A stretch of DNA of 64,000 nt from Streptomyces marincola. Its GTDB lineage: Bacteria > Actinomycetota > Actinomycetes > Streptomycetales > Streptomycetaceae. A program made the translations under genes and the position numbers. This document shows, in pieces, positions 15,401 through 27,000 of the stretch (position 1 is its first letter; every line of letters starts with the position of its first letter). The stretch spans positions 4,111,001 to 4,175,000 of the forward strand of contig NZ_CP084541.1 of the NCBI RefSeq assembly GCF_020410765.1, in the 5' to 3' direction. The notes below the pieces were generated by a model. That model saw nothing but the letters and a program-made list of their open reading frames with translations, had not been told where the DNA came from and did no database searches.

Positions 15401-18400
15401 GTGACCACGGCGATGCAGCCCGAGGTTCCCGAGGCGCGCGACGCCGATGCGGCGCAGTCCGCGTACCTGGCCGGTTCCAGGCCGGCCTTCGCCCCTGGCG
15501 CCCAGGTTCGCATCCGTCACGAGCAGTGGCTCGTGAAGTCCGTCGCGGAGTCCCGTGACGGGTTCCTGGTCGAGGTCAGCGGGGTTTCCTCTTTCGTCCG
15601 TGGCACGGATGCGATCTTCTACTCCGGGCTTGACCAGATCGACGTACTCGATCCGCGCAAGACCCGACTCGTGCCCGACGACACTTCCAAGCACGCCAAA
15701 GCCCGCCTCCACCTGGAGGCGGTCATCCGCAAGACCGCGTTGCCGCAGACCGAGCATGGCCTCGCACTCGCCGACTCCTTCCTCATGGACCGGCAGGAGC
15801 ATCAACTGCGCCCCGCCGAGCTGGCGCTGTCGATGCGCAACCCGCAGCCCCGGCTCCTCATCGCCGACGTGGTCGGCCTGGGCAAGACACTGGAAATCGG
15901 CATCACGCTCGCGGAGCTGATCCGGCGGGGACGTGGCGAGCGCATTCTCGTGGTCACGCCCGCCCACGTGCTGGAACAGTTCCAGCGCGAACTGTGGACC
16001 CGTTTCTCTCTGCCGCTGGTTCGTCTTGACTCCACCGGCATCCAGCGCATCCAGCAGGAGATTCCGGCGGGTCGGAACCCGTTCGCCCACTTCAAGCGGG
16101 TCATCGTCTCCGTCGACACCCTCAAGTCGGCGACCTACGCCCACCACCTGGAGAACATCACCTGGGACGCGGTGGTCATCGACGAGTCGCACAACGTCGT
16201 GAACAAGGGCACCCGCAACAACCGCCTCGCCCGCCGCCTCGCCGAGCAGACCGATGCGCTGATCCTGGCCTCCGCCACTCCGCACAACGGTGACGCCGAG
16301 TCCTTCGCCGAGCTCATCCGAATGCTCGATCCCGCGGCGATCGCCGACCCCAAGGACTACAAGGTCGCCGCCCTCGACCACCTCTACATCAGGCGCACCA
16401 AAACCGACCGAGAGGTGCGCGACGGTCTCAAGGACAAACCCTGGGCCGAACGCGGCGACTCACTGCCGGTGCCGGCTCCGGCGACGCCGAAGGAGGTCGC
16501 CGTCCTGGAGAAGCTGGCGAGCGAGTGGACCCCGGGGGACCCCAACCGTTCGTCGGTCTGCGCCGATCCGCTGGTCGGCTACAACTTCCTGAAAGCCTTC
16601 CTCTCCTCCCACGTCGCCCTGCGAAAATCCCTCGCCAAGCGCCGCGAGTACCTGGACGACCCGAAGCGCCGTATGGCGAGGGGCAAGAGCAAGGCCGCGG
16701 CGGACACCTCCGAGCGCCGCGCCGCTCTGGCCGCCGAGAGCGCGGCCCTCGCAGAACTGGAAGCACTGGTCGCGGACTTCACCGACCAGGACTCCGCCAA
16801 GCTCGATGCCCTCGTGCGCACCCTGAAGGATGACCTCGGCGTCGGCCCGCGCTCCGAGCGCCGCGTCGTGATCTTCTCCGAGCGGGTCGACACCCTGGAC
16901 TGGCTGGCCCAGGTGGTCCCGGCGCGGCTCGGTTTTACGAAGAACCAGGCGAAGGCCGACAAGACGCGTCCGTGGAAGGTGTACGGGGGAGCCGTCGAGG
17001 TCATGCACGGGGACACCACCAATGACCAGCAGCAGCAGGAGATCGTCGACCGCTTCGGCCGACGTGATGAGCCGGTGCGCCTGCTGTTCACCGGTGACAT
17101 CGCCTCCGAGGGGGTCAACCTGCACCACCAGTGCCACGACCTCATCCACTACGACCTTCCCTGGTCCCTCATCCGCATCGAGCAGCGGAACGGGCGCATC
17201 GACCGCTACGGGCAGGCGGTCAGCCCCGAGTTCAGGGCACTCTCCCTCATCGCCGACGTGCCATGGCGGCGTGACGAGGAGAGCGGCGAGATGCTCACGC
17301 TCGACGACCGGCTCGTCGGCACCCGCCTGCTGCGGCGCGAGGCCCAGGCGCACGAGATCGAGACCGGTGAGGGAAGCGCCGAGGCCGTCACCGGCCTCTA
17401 CAACGACAAGAAGGAGGAGGACCGCCTCACCCGCGATCTCATCAAGGGCGGCACCGTCGAACGCTCCATCAAGCAGTCCCAGCAGGAGGCCGGCGGGCTG
17501 CTCGCAGGACTTCTCGCCGGCGCCAACGCCAGGCTCGCCGACTCGGCCGCGGCTCCCGCCATTCTCGGCACGGCCCCGGTGCCCGAGGCCGATGTGCCTC
17601 ACGTCTTCGCCGACACCAAGGCGTATTTCCACGCCGCCATGGACCTGATCTATCCGCAGGCCGAACGCGAAGCACTCGACTGGAGACCCGAGACGGCCCA
17701 TGGCCGGATCGAGTTCACCCCTCCCGATGACCTTCAGTACCGATTCCGGGAGCTGCCGAAGTCGTACCTGGATCAGGAGAAGATCCTCACCACATCCAAG
17801 TACGACGGCACGCTGCGCATCACATTCGACAAGCAGTACGCCGCCGACCGGCTGGAAGCCGCTCGCAACGCCAAGCAGGGGAAGACCGACCAGCCGACCT
17901 CCCAGTGGCCCAACGTCTCCTATGTCTCCGACATTCACCCCGTGCTCGACTGGGTGACGGACAAGGTCCTCGCCAAGCTCCGGTATGACGAGGCGTTCGT
18001 CCTCGCCTACCGGCCCGACCCTGTCAGGGCCGAACGGATCGACGCCCGCCTGCCCGCAGCCCTGACCGGCCCGGTCTACCTCCTTCAAGGGGTCTACTCC
18101 AACGCGGCGGGCAAGCCCACGGTCGTGGAATGGATGGCCGTCACCGGTCTCGCCGAGTCCGCTCCCCGGGTCTGGCGGATGGACTCGGCGTTCCTCGCGG
18201 CCTGCGGCGTCGGGCCCGACATGCCCGGCCGCGGGCGGCCCGTCGATCTCGACCTCCTTCAAAACCTCGTTCCCGCAGCCGTCGACGCGGCTGAGACCCA
18301 TATGCGCGAACGCCGGTCCGACTACGACAAGCAGGTCGACCGCTACCTGGCCCCTTACGAGGACCGCGTGCAGGTCTGGGAGCAGGGGGCTTTGATCGCC

Positions 18401-18574
18401 GTCGGCAACCAGCAGCAACGCCGCAAAGAGGTGTACGACACCGCTGCTCGCCGCCGCGACCTCGTACGCCGCCTGCGCACCGAGGGCGACCCGATGCTGC
18501 GGGTCCTCGGCGTCCTCGAACCCCTTCACACCCCCACCTCGTACGCCGCGCACAATGAGGAGCCCGCACGATGA
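15401..18574 (+). CDS. SNF2-family helicase, DrmD-like (DISARM-related defence)
   Basis: A 1057-residue superfamily 2 ATPase. The GTG at 15401 has GAGGAG upstream. Motif I is ADVVGLGKT (about 155-163), motif II DESHN (about 261), motif III LASATPHNG, motif V TGDIASEGVNL, and motif VI QRNGRIDRYGQ (about 593-603). The layout (short N-terminal beta domain, DEAD-like core, long helical insertion, C-terminal helicase lobe, 350-residue tail) matches the SNF2-like DrmD protein of class 1 DISARM and related RapA-like proteins. It overlaps the methyltransferase gene by an ATGA. Such proteins translocate on double-stranded DNA; here it would help recognise or process unmodified phage DNA. Assignment to the DrmD group is from motif layout and neighbours. 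Confidence 0.85.
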   Translation: MTTAMQPEVPEARDADAAQSAYLAGSRPAFAPGAQVRIRHEQWLVKSVAESRDGFLVEVSGVSSFVRGTDAIFYSGLDQIDVLDPRKTRLVPDDTSKHAKARLHLEAVIRKTALPQTEHGLALADSFLMDRQEHQLRPAELALSMRNPQPRLLIADVVGLGKTLEIGITLAELIRRGRGERILVVTPAHVLEQFQRELWTRFSLPLVRLDSTGIQRIQQEIPAGRNPFAHFKRVIVSVDTLKSATYAHHLENITWDAVVIDESHNVVNKGTRNNRLARRLAEQTDALILASATPHNGDAESFAELIRMLDPAAIADPKDYKVAALDHLYIRRTKTDREVRDGLKDKPWAERGDSLPVPAPATPKEVAVLEKLASEWTPGDPNRSSVCADPLVGYNFLKAFLSSHVALRKSLAKRREYLDDPKRRMARGKSKAAADTSERRAALAAESAALAELEALVADFTDQDSAKLDALVRTLKDDLGVGPRSERRVVIFSERVDTLDWLAQVVPARLGFTKNQAKADKTRPWKVYGGAVEVMHGDTTNDQQQQEIVDRFGRRDEPVRLLFTGDIASEGVNLHHQCHDLIHYDLPWSLIRIEQRNGRIDRYGQAVSPEFRALSLIADVPWRRDEESGEMLTLDDRLVGTRLLRREAQAHEIETGEGSAEAVTGLYNDKKEEDRLTRDLIKGGTVERSIKQSQQEAGGLLAGLLAGANARLADSAAAPAILGTAPVPEADVPHVFADTKAYFHAAMDLIYPQAEREALDWRPETAHGRIEFTPPDDLQYRFRELPKSYLDQEKILTTSKYDGTLRITFDKQYAADRLEAARNAKQGKTDQPTSQWPNVSYVSDIHPVLDWVTDKVLAKLRYDEAFVLAYRPDPVRAERIDARLPAALTGPVYLLQGVYSNAAGKPTVVEWMAVTGLAESAPRVWRMDSAFLAACGVGPDMPGRGRPVDLDLLQNLVPAAVDAAETHMRERRSDYDKQVDRYLAPYEDRVQVWEQGALIAVGNQQQRRKEVYDTAARRRDLVRRLRTEGDPMLRVLGVLEPLHTPTSYAAHNEEPAR

Positions 18575-21500
18575 GCTACACGTACGACTCCTTCGCCAAC
18601 CGCGGCGAGTACCTCTCCGCCCACTACTTCAGCGAGGAATTGCAGAACACCCTCAAGAGGAGCAAGGCCGGCGAGGAAGGCCTGTTCACGGCATGGACCA
18701 GCCGCGAGACAGACCCGCATGACCCGCGGATCACACCACGTGAACTCCTGCCCCGGCTCCGGGGTGAGTACCAGGCCGCCACACGCCCCTTCCTCGCCTC
18801 CCGCGCCGCGCAGGGCGATTCTGGAAGCACCTTCGACGACCCGACGGGGGAGTGGGCCGAGCGCATCACCACCTGGCACACCGCTGTCCTCAAGGCCCTC
18901 GGCTACGGTGACCGGCCCGAGCCGGTCACCGTGCACAACGCGGGCAGGGACTACGCAGTGCACGTCGCCTGGCACGGAGATGGCATCGTCGCTCTCGACT
19001 GTGGCTGGACCGCCACTCTGGACGACGCCCTCGATCCTGAGAAATCGGGACGGCTTCTTCACCCCCTCAAGACCGCTGACGGCCTTCTCGAAGTCGGTGA
19101 GAAGTTGGCGGACTGGCTCTTCCAGAGCGAACTGCACGAGCCCGGCGGCGACGCGCCCCGGTTCATCCTGCTGCTCTGCGGTGGCGTGATCGTCCTGGCC
19201 GACCGCAACGCCTGGCCCGAAGGCCGCTACCTCGCCGCCGGCCTGGACGCGGCCCTCGCCCGGAACGACACGACGAAGACAGGCGAACTCGCCCTCCTCG
19301 CCGCTCTCTTCTCCCGCGACATGCTCGCTCCCCGCCCGGACGGCAAGGGCCGACGCATCGATGACCTGCTCAAGGCGTCCCGGGACAACGCCGTCGGCGT
19401 CAACTTCGAGCTTCGCAAGGGGCTCCATCGCTCGGTCGAGATCATCGCGAACGAGGTGCTGGCCCGCCTGCGAGAGGCAGGCGTCGAGCCGCGGGAGATC
19501 GAGGACCTCAAGAAGGGCCCGTTCGCCAAACAACTCACCCGCGAATCGCTGCGCTACCTCTACCGCGTTCTCTTTCTCCTGTACGCCGAGGCCCGCCCCG
19601 AGCTCGGCATCCTGCCCGCCGACGACTCCACCTACGAGGCCGGCTACTCGGTCGCTCGGCTGCGCGAGCTGGTGGCGCGCGACCGCAAGCTGGTCGACGA
19701 GGACAGCCGGGGCGGCTTCCATCTCCACGCCTCTCTCGACGTCCTCTTCAACAAGGTCAATTACGGCCACCGCCCGCACGGCACCGAGGCAGAGGACAAC
19801 AAGCCCGCCGGCCAGCGCAGCGAACAGCGTGGCCTGCGCTTCGAGCCGCTACGCAGCGAGCTGTTCGACCCGAAGGCGATCACCCTCATCGGTACGCGTG
19901 TCCTGGACCCCCGGTGGGACGAGGACGGAGACGAGCAGCCGCGGTGGCTGGACCTGCGGCTGCGCAACGAGGCCCTGCACCAGGTGCTGCGCCTGCTGAC
20001 CATGAAGGAGGCAGGCCAGAAGGGCCGGCAGGGCGGGTTCATCTCCTACCGCAACCTCGGCATCAACCAGCTCGGCGCCGTCTACGAAGGCCTGATGTCC
20101 TACAGCGGGATCATCGCCGAGGAGGAGCTGGCCGAGGTCGCCAAGCCCGGCGCGGGGAAGGGCGGCAGGCAGTACGGCGACCCGGAGAAGGGCTCCTGGC
20201 TCATCCCCGCCGACCGGCTGAACGACTACCCGGAGAACACGCACGTTGTGTATTCCGCGCAGGACACCGAACAGTACGGGCTCCGCGGCCCCAAGAAGTA
20301 CGTCCCGGGCACGTTCGTCTATCGCCTGGCCGGCCGTGACCGCGAGACATCCGCCTCGTACTACACCCCTGAGTCCCTCACGAAAGTCACCGTCGAGCTG
20401 GCGCTGAAACACCGCCTCGACCAGGAGAAGGACGCCGACGGCAACACGGTCCGGACACGGGCGAGTGAACTGCTCCGCTACACGATCTGCGAACCGGCCC
20501 TGGGCTCCGGCGCGTTCCTCAACGAGGCGATCAACCAGGTCGCGGAGGAGTACCTCAAACGCCGCCAGGAGGAACTGGGCGTCAATCTGGACACATCGAA
20601 GACGCTCGACGCCAAGCAGAAGGTGAAGGCGTACATCGCCCTTCACAACGCGTACGGGATCGACCTGAACGCCACGGGCGTGGAGCTCGCCGAGGTGTCG
20701 CTGTGGCTCAACACCATGCACCCCGGCATGCGCGCCCCCTGGTTCGGTCTCCACTTGCGACGTGGCAACTCGCTGATTGGCGCGCGCCGTTGGGTGTACG
20801 AGGCGGAGCGCATCAAGAACGAGCGGACCATCGGCGGGCAGACGCCGACCAAGCTGCCGTTCCGGGCACCGGAGAACGGCGCGGAGCAGCCGCTTCCGGA
20901 CGGGGCGGTGCACCAGTTCCTTCTGCCCACCCCCGGCTGGGGCGCGGTCGCCGGAGCGAGCGGAGACGCGAAGAAGCTCGTCGAGCAGCTCGCCGGACCG
21001 CAGGTGGAGAAGCTGAAGGCGTGGAAAAGCGGCATCAAGGCGAAACCGAAGGTCACGGGCGGCAAGAGCAGCCAGCTCGCCCGACTCCAGGCCGCGGCGA
21101 GCCGAGTCGAGTTCCTGTGGAAGCTCGTCGCCAAGCGCATGGAACTGAGCGAACGGGAAATCGCCCGCACCATCGACGTGTGGGGTACCGACCGCGAGGA
21201 GGACGCGTCGGAGTACGCCTTCCTTCGCCGCGACAAGCAGAACGACGATCAGAGCCTGCCACTGACCAAGGAGCGCGTCTTCAAGGACCTCTTCGAGGCG
21301 GAGGGGTCGCCGTACTGGCGGCTCAAGCAGGTCATGGACGCGTGGTGCGCACTGTGGTTCTGGCCACTGGACAAGGTGGGACTGCTGGACGGCACGGACG
21401 CGGAGTACGACACGGTCCCGGTGGTGACGGCCCAGGCGGGGGCCGACCTGGAAGCGCTGATCTCGTCGGTGGCCGGGCAGGCTGCCGAGGACGGGCAGCC

Positions 21501-24099
21501 GCTCGTCTCCGAGCCGACGCCCGCGCCCCGGTTCGTCGAGAACGCTCTGCTCTTCGCCATGGACGGTGACCAGATGTCCTTGGGCGAGAGTGGAGACGAT
21601 GACGGACTCGTGGAGAAGAAGCAGGTCGGGAAGGCTCGCTCCTCATCTGCGCCCAAGAAGGCCCAGGGGCCGGTACGCCGCCGCGACATCATTCCGCTCA
21701 CGGACATGGACGACTGGCTCGACTTCCTGGAGTCCATGGTGGGCACGGGCCCGGTACCGGAGAACACCTTTGCCACGACCGTCGACTCTCTCAAGGAGCT
21801 GGAAGCTCTCGAAGACCTGATCCAGGCCGAGATGGGAATGGACGAAGCGCGCAAGGCGGTCGAGACCCGCTACCCGTGGATGCGCGTCGTCCGCGACATC
21901 GCCGCGGAACAGGGCTTCCTGCACTGGGAGCTGGACTTCGCGGGCGTCTTCTCCGGCGAGGCGGGTGGGTTCGACCTTCAGGTGGGTAACCCGCCCTGGG
22001 TGCGGCCGGAGTGGAAGGAGAACCCGGTCTTCGCCGAGCACGAGCCGTGGTTCATGCTCACGGAGAAGCCGAAGGCCGAGGAGAAGAACCGGCGGCGGAA
22101 TGCCGAGCTCGCCCGCGAGCAGGTGCAGGAGTACCTGCTCGGCGAGGCGACCACCACGGTGGCGATGGCGAGCTACCTCTCGTCGTCGACCGTCTATCCA
22201 CTGATCTCTGGGAGCCAGCCGGACCTGTACCGGGCGTTCATGTGCGAGGTGTGGGACCACGCGGCGAGCGACGGAACAGCCGGGATGGTTCACCCTGACA
22301 CGCACTTCACAGGAGACAAGGAAGCCGCTCTGCGGGCAGCGGCATACCGGCGGCTGCGCGTGCACGGAGACTTCGTCAATGCGGGCAACCGCTTCTTCCC
22401 GCCGCCAGTGGGGCGGTCCAGTCACTTCGGCGTGCACATCTACGGGGGCGAAGGGGAGATCTCCTTCGACTCGTTGTCGTGGCTCTTCAGCGTCGACTCG
22501 CTTCGACTGTCTGCCTCCGCCGAGGATGCCGATGCGGCCCCTGGCGTGAAGTATGAGGGCAGCTGGGACGAACGCCCCCACCCGAAGCGCGTGGTCCGAG
22601 TCACGCCTGACACCCTCAAGCGCTGGCGCCGACTGACACATGATGAAGGGCCCCTGGAGCACACGCGTCTGCTCACGCCGGTGAGCACGGCGGAGGACCC
22701 GGCGATCGACGCGCTGGGTAGGTACCCCTTGCGTCTCGGCATGCTGAGCCCGCGAGTCTCCGCTGGCTATCACGAAGGTGGCGCAAAAAAGGCGCAATTC
22801 GGCCCAGGCAAGGACCAGCGGCTCATCGACTACAACACCGGTATCGATGGCCAGGAGGACTACCACGCGACGGAGTGGCGCGACGTCATCCTCAAGGGGC
22901 CGCAAATCGGCGTTGCCAACCCGATGTTCAAGCAACCCAGCCAGGGCGGCGGCGAGACGCGCGGCCTTGACCCGATGGCGCTTGCGGACGACGCGGTGCC
23001 GGAATCGGAGTACCGGCGTGTGGCTCCCCGAGACACGTTCCTGGGCGAGCAGGACAGGTGGCCCGACTGGGATAGATACGAGGCACTGCGCGTCTCCGAG
23101 GAGGAGCGCGCGCAAGCGCGGCGCCGGGTCGCGGAGACGCGTGAGGTGAAGCTGGAGGAGGTCGACGACACACAGGTAGAGAAGTACCTGCTTGCCAAGG
23201 CGAGCCGTCCACACACCGAGTACTACCGAGTCGCATGGCGGCGTCAGATTGCCCCGGATACAGAGCGAGCCCTGTACGCAGCGTCGATCCCTCCTGGGGT
23301 TTCACACATCCACATGGTCCACAGTTTCAGGGGCACGAGCGAGCACTGCACGACACTCAATGCTGGCTTTTGGGCTTCGCTGCCGCTGGACTATCTGCTG
23401 CGCACCTCCGGACGCTCAGACCTCCAAGTGGCAGGCGCACGCGCAATGCCGGCACCCCAGGAGAACCACCCCCTGGCCCCCGCCCTCCTCCTCCGCACCT
23501 TGCGTCTGAACGCCCTGACCAACGCTTACGCCGACCTTTGGGCGGAGCTCTACGACCCCAAGTGGCTTGGTTACGAACCGTGGGCTGTCACATGGCCCAA
23601 CCTCACGACCGAGCTGCACGAGGTCACCCCCACCTGGCAGCGCGGCACGCCGCTCCGTACGGAGTACGCCCGTCGCGCCGCATTGGTCGAGATCGATGCG
23701 CTTGTCGCTGTATGGCTCGGTATCGACGCGGATACGCTCATCGCCATGTACCGGGCCCGCTTTCCGATCATGCAGGACTTCGACCGGGTGACCTGGTTCG
23801 ATGCCAACGCGCGGAAGATCGCCGGGGACCGATACACCTACGGCTTCGGCCAGACCAAGGAGCACTGGACCCAGTTCGAAACCTATCTGGCCGCCGCCGG
23901 CGCCCCTGAAGAGGACGGAGTTCTCCCGGCCCCGGCCGACGCGGACGCGCTCATCCCCGACGGCTACACCGCGCCCTTCTACAAGGCCAACCGCGAACGT
24001 GAGATGCGTGAAGCCCATGCATACTTCACAAAGCGTGTCGACGAGGCTGTGGCGAAAGGTCTTTGGGACCCGGTGAAGATGGAGGTCCCGAGCCGGTGA
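18571..24099 (+). CDS. Giant N6-adenine DNA methyltransferase-type protein, DrmMI-like
   Basis: 1842 residues. An N-terminal region of about 590 residues opens with SFANRGEYLSAHYF. A gamma-class adenine methyltransferase core follows: SASYYTPESLTK (about 594), EPALGSGAFL (motif I, about 640), GIDLNATGVELAEVSLWL, and the catalytic NPPW motif IV (about 1139). Roughly 500 residues separate motif I and NPPW, including a charged linker. A long C-terminal target-recognition-like region ends at a GTGA overlap with the next helicase. Size and context fit the methylase of DISARM class 1 (DrmMI); BREX PglX is the main alternative relative. It probably modifies host DNA at a specific sequence so that the helicases ignore it. 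No clear nuclease motif was found in the N-terminal part, so a type IIG-like restriction role is not shown. Confidence 0.85.
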   Translation: MSYTYDSFANRGEYLSAHYFSEELQNTLKRSKAGEEGLFTAWTSRETDPHDPRITPRELLPRLRGEYQAATRPFLASRAAQGDSGSTFDDPTGEWAERITTWHTAVLKALGYGDRPEPVTVHNAGRDYAVHVAWHGDGIVALDCGWTATLDDALDPEKSGRLLHPLKTADGLLEVGEKLADWLFQSELHEPGGDAPRFILLLCGGVIVLADRNAWPEGRYLAAGLDAALARNDTTKTGELALLAALFSRDMLAPRPDGKGRRIDDLLKASRDNAVGVNFELRKGLHRSVEIIANEVLARLREAGVEPREIEDLKKGPFAKQLTRESLRYLYRVLFLLYAEARPELGILPADDSTYEAGYSVARLRELVARDRKLVDEDSRGGFHLHASLDVLFNKVNYGHRPHGTEAEDNKPAGQRSEQRGLRFEPLRSELFDPKAITLIGTRVLDPRWDEDGDEQPRWLDLRLRNEALHQVLRLLTMKEAGQKGRQGGFISYRNLGINQLGAVYEGLMSYSGIIAEEELAEVAKPGAGKGGRQYGDPEKGSWLIPADRLNDYPENTHVVYSAQDTEQYGLRGPKKYVPGTFVYRLAGRDRETSASYYTPESLTKVTVELALKHRLDQEKDADGNTVRTRASELLRYTICEPALGSGAFLNEAINQVAEEYLKRRQEELGVNLDTSKTLDAKQKVKAYIALHNAYGIDLNATGVELAEVSLWLNTMHPGMRAPWFGLHLRRGNSLIGARRWVYEAERIKNERTIGGQTPTKLPFRAPENGAEQPLPDGAVHQFLLPTPGWGAVAGASGDAKKLVEQLAGPQVEKLKAWKSGIKAKPKVTGGKSSQLARLQAAASRVEFLWKLVAKRMELSEREIARTIDVWGTDREEDASEYAFLRRDKQNDDQSLPLTKERVFKDLFEAEGSPYWRLKQVMDAWCALWFWPLDKVGLLDGTDAEYDTVPVVTAQAGADLEALISSVAGQAAEDGQPLVSEPTPAPRFVENALLFAMDGDQMSLGESGDDDGLVEKKQVGKARSSSAPKKAQGPVRRRDIIPLTDMDDWLDFLESMVGTGPVPENTFATTVDSLKELEALEDLIQAEMGMDEARKAVETRYPWMRVVRDIAAEQGFLHWELDFAGVFSGEAGGFDLQVGNPPWVRPEWKENPVFAEHEPWFMLTEKPKAEEKNRRRNAELAREQVQEYLLGEATTTVAMASYLSSSTVYPLISGSQPDLYRAFMCEVWDHAASDGTAGMVHPDTHFTGDKEAALRAAAYRRLRVHGDFVNAGNRFFPPPVGRSSHFGVHIYGGEGEISFDSLSWLFSVDSLRLSASAEDADAAPGVKYEGSWDERPHPKRVVRVTPDTLKRWRRLTHDEGPLEHTRLLTPVSTAEDPAIDALGRYPLRLGMLSPRVSAGYHEGGAKKAQFGPGKDQRLIDYNTGIDGQEDYHATEWRDVILKGPQIGVANPMFKQPSQGGGETRGLDPMALADDAVPESEYRRVAPRDTFLGEQDRWPDWDRYEALRVSEEERAQARRRVAETREVKLEEVDDTQVEKYLLAKASRPHTEYYRVAWRRQIAPDTERALYAASIPPGVSHIHMVHSFRGTSEHCTTLNAGFWASLPLDYLLRTSGRSDLQVAGARAMPAPQENHPLAPALLLRTLRLNALTNAYADLWAELYDPKWLGYEPWAVTWPNLTTELHEVTPTWQRGTPLRTEYARRAALVEIDALVAVWLGIDADTLIAMYRARFPIMQDFDRVTWFDANARKIAGDRYTYGFGQTKEHWTQFETYLAAAGAPEEDGVLPAPADADALIPDGYTAPFYKANREREMREAHAYFTKRVDEAVAKGLWDPVKMEVPSR

Positions 24100-27000
24100 G
24101 GCCGACCCTCGAAGCACAGGGACTCAAGGAGAGCCTGCTCCAGTACCTGTCCACGACGTACGGCCTCGCCGACGAGGGGGCCCGCAAGGCGCTGCACACC
24201 TTTCTCGGGAACGAGACGACGGGCATGTTCCGCGGCCCGTACCTGCGGCTGCGCACGCCGTTCACGCCGGCCGAGCGCGGATGGCAGCAGCACCTGGACT
24301 GGGCGCGCACCGACGGCTGGACACCGTACGCGCACCAGGCCCGTGCCTTCGCCCGGCTCACCTCGAAGGACGGGCGCTCACCGCAGCCGACTCTTGTGAC
24401 AACGGGCACGGGGTCCGGCAAGACGGAGTCGTTCCTCTACCCCGTCCTGGATCACTGTGCCCGTGAGCGCGCGGCCGGGAACAACGGAGTCAAGGCGGTC
24501 ATTCTCTACCCGATGAACGCTCTGGCCTCCGACCAGGCGGCCCGCCTCAACAGGCTGCTCACCGATCACGAGGAGCTGAGCGGCGTACGCGCCGGGCTGT
24601 ACATCGGGGACAAGGCGGCGACGCACTACGACCGGGTCTACACCCGCCGTCTGGACATGCAACTGTCCCCGCCGGACATTCTGATCACCAACTACAAGAT
24701 GCTCGATCTGCTTTTGCAGCGTGCTGCCGACGCTCCGCTGTGGGACGGCAGCGACATCCGTTATGTGGTGGTCGACGAGTTCCATACGTACGATGGCGCG
24801 CAGGGCACCGACGTGGCCATGCTGCTGCGTCGCCTGGCCATCGCCGTCGGCGCCAGCCGGCCCGGTAGGCCACTCGGCGCGATCACTCCCGTCGCGACCT
24901 CCGCCACCCTCGCCTCCGGTACGGGCGAGGACGGGGTACGGCAACTGCTCTCGGTGGCCACCAACATCTTCGGTGTCGAGTTCACCGAGGATGCCATTGT
25001 GGGCGAGGACCGGTTGACGGTCGACGAGTTCATGCTCGACGAGTCGATCCCGGACGCGAAGTTTCTTCCCGGCCAGGCCACGCCTCCCGAGACGCTGACC
25101 GCTCTGGCGGAGCCGGCATCCAGCCCTGTAGCGCTCGCGGACCTGGCCGAGGCGGTCACCGGGAGCCGTACCACTGATCCGATAGCCCTTGGCGCCGCGC
25201 TCAAGCGCAACCGGCTCACGTACGCGGTCCTGAACGCTTTCGACGGCACCGTGCGCACCTACGACGAGGTGCTGGACGTGATGCGCCGCAGCGGGGCGAA
25301 GAGCTGGGACGAGGCGATCACGACACGGCCGCAGACCGCCGCGTTGGCGCTGGCCCGCTTTGTCGCCCTGCTGTCCGTGGCGCGTGATCCGGAGGCGCCC
25401 ACCGGGAGCAAGCGGCCCTTCGTACAGGTCGAGGTGCACCAGTGGGCGCGGTCCGTCACACGGATGCTGCGTGGTGTGTTGCCCTGGCCGAGGGCCGAGT
25501 TCGCGTGGGACATGGTCGGAGCGTGGAGCCCACAGCGTGCGACGCCCCACACGACCACCTCGCGCGACACCAAGGTCTTTCTGCCCGCCGTGTACTGCCG
25601 CGAGTGCGGGCGGTCCGGATGGTCGGTCCTCGCCCCCGAGTCGGACCTGGAGGAGCTGAGCTTCGAGGCCCACAAAATCCGCCGGGCCACTGTCACCGCC
25701 GCCAAGGCCAAGGTGCGCACCCTGGTGGCGGCCACCGACAGCGAGGCCCGTGAGGGCAACGGCCGTACCGGCATGGACCGGGCGGCGCAGAAGTCGCTGA
25801 CCACCGGCGGCGCCGGCGTGCTCATGGTGCTCGACGGCTCGACCCGTCGCCTGCGCCTGCCCGATCCCCAGGAGGACTACGACGAAGCGGGCGATCCGCG
25901 TCCGGCCGGCCCCGACTCGGCCTTCGTCCTGGTCCAGCTCGGCGACACCGCTGAACGGGCCGCCAAGGACGACTGGTGCCCGGCCTGCGGCACGCACAAC
26001 GCGATCCGCTTCCTCGGTACGGGGCCCGCCGCGCTCGCCGCGGCGTCCGTCACCCAGCTGTTCACCGGCGGGGAGATGGACAAGAAGCAGGGTGAGACGA
26101 AGACGTTGATGTTCAACGACTCGGTGCAGGACGCCGCGCACCGGGCCGGCTTCGTTGCCTCCCGGTCGTACACCTTCTCCCTGCGGGCGCTGTTCGCCAA
26201 ACACCTGAGCGAGCAGCGACCGAGCGCGCTCAACGACCTCGTCGCCGACGTCGTCGCGGCCACCACCGACCGCGAGACGCTCGCCGCCGTGGTGCCACCG
26301 GACCTGCACGACGACACGGGCGTGGCGCGTCTGCTGTCGGGCAAAGGCCGCGGTGGTGACAAGAAGACCTGGGACCTGATCGGTGAACGGTTCGCGTTCG
26401 AGGCGGTGATGGAGTTCGGCCACCGCTCCCGCAACGGCCGCACTCTGGAGCTGACCCGCACCGCTGCCGCGTGGGTGGACATCCCCGACGAGCAGGCAGC
26501 CGTGGCGGTCGTGCGTGCCGCCCATGAGGAGTCCACCCACCGCGGGCTGATCTTCACCGAGCACGACGACGCCCGTTACCTGGTCTTTCTGCGCGGCCTG
26601 CTGGACCGGCTGCGCACGCGGGGGGCTGTCGGACACCGGTGGTTGGAGAGGTATCTGGACGAGGCCGGCACCAGCCGTTACTTCATTTGGGGCGGTCGTC
26701 CGCGGGGCATGAAGGCCTTCCCCAAGGGCGTCTCCGCCCCGACCTTCCTGCTCGCCCGACCCAAGCAGAGCAGCGAGTTCGACTTCGCCGCCGGGCGTCT
26801 GTCCTGGTACCAGACCTGGGCCCAGCGCTGTCTCGACATGCCCCGTGAACAGGCCGACGAGTTCTGGGTGCGGCTACTGCCCCGACTCGTCGACGCCGGA
26901 TTGCTCGCGGCGCGCACCCCACGCGATACGGCCGTCCGTCTCTACGGCCTTCAACCAGGCGCCGTGTCTCTGCAATTGTTGTCCGACCGCGAGGTCAACG

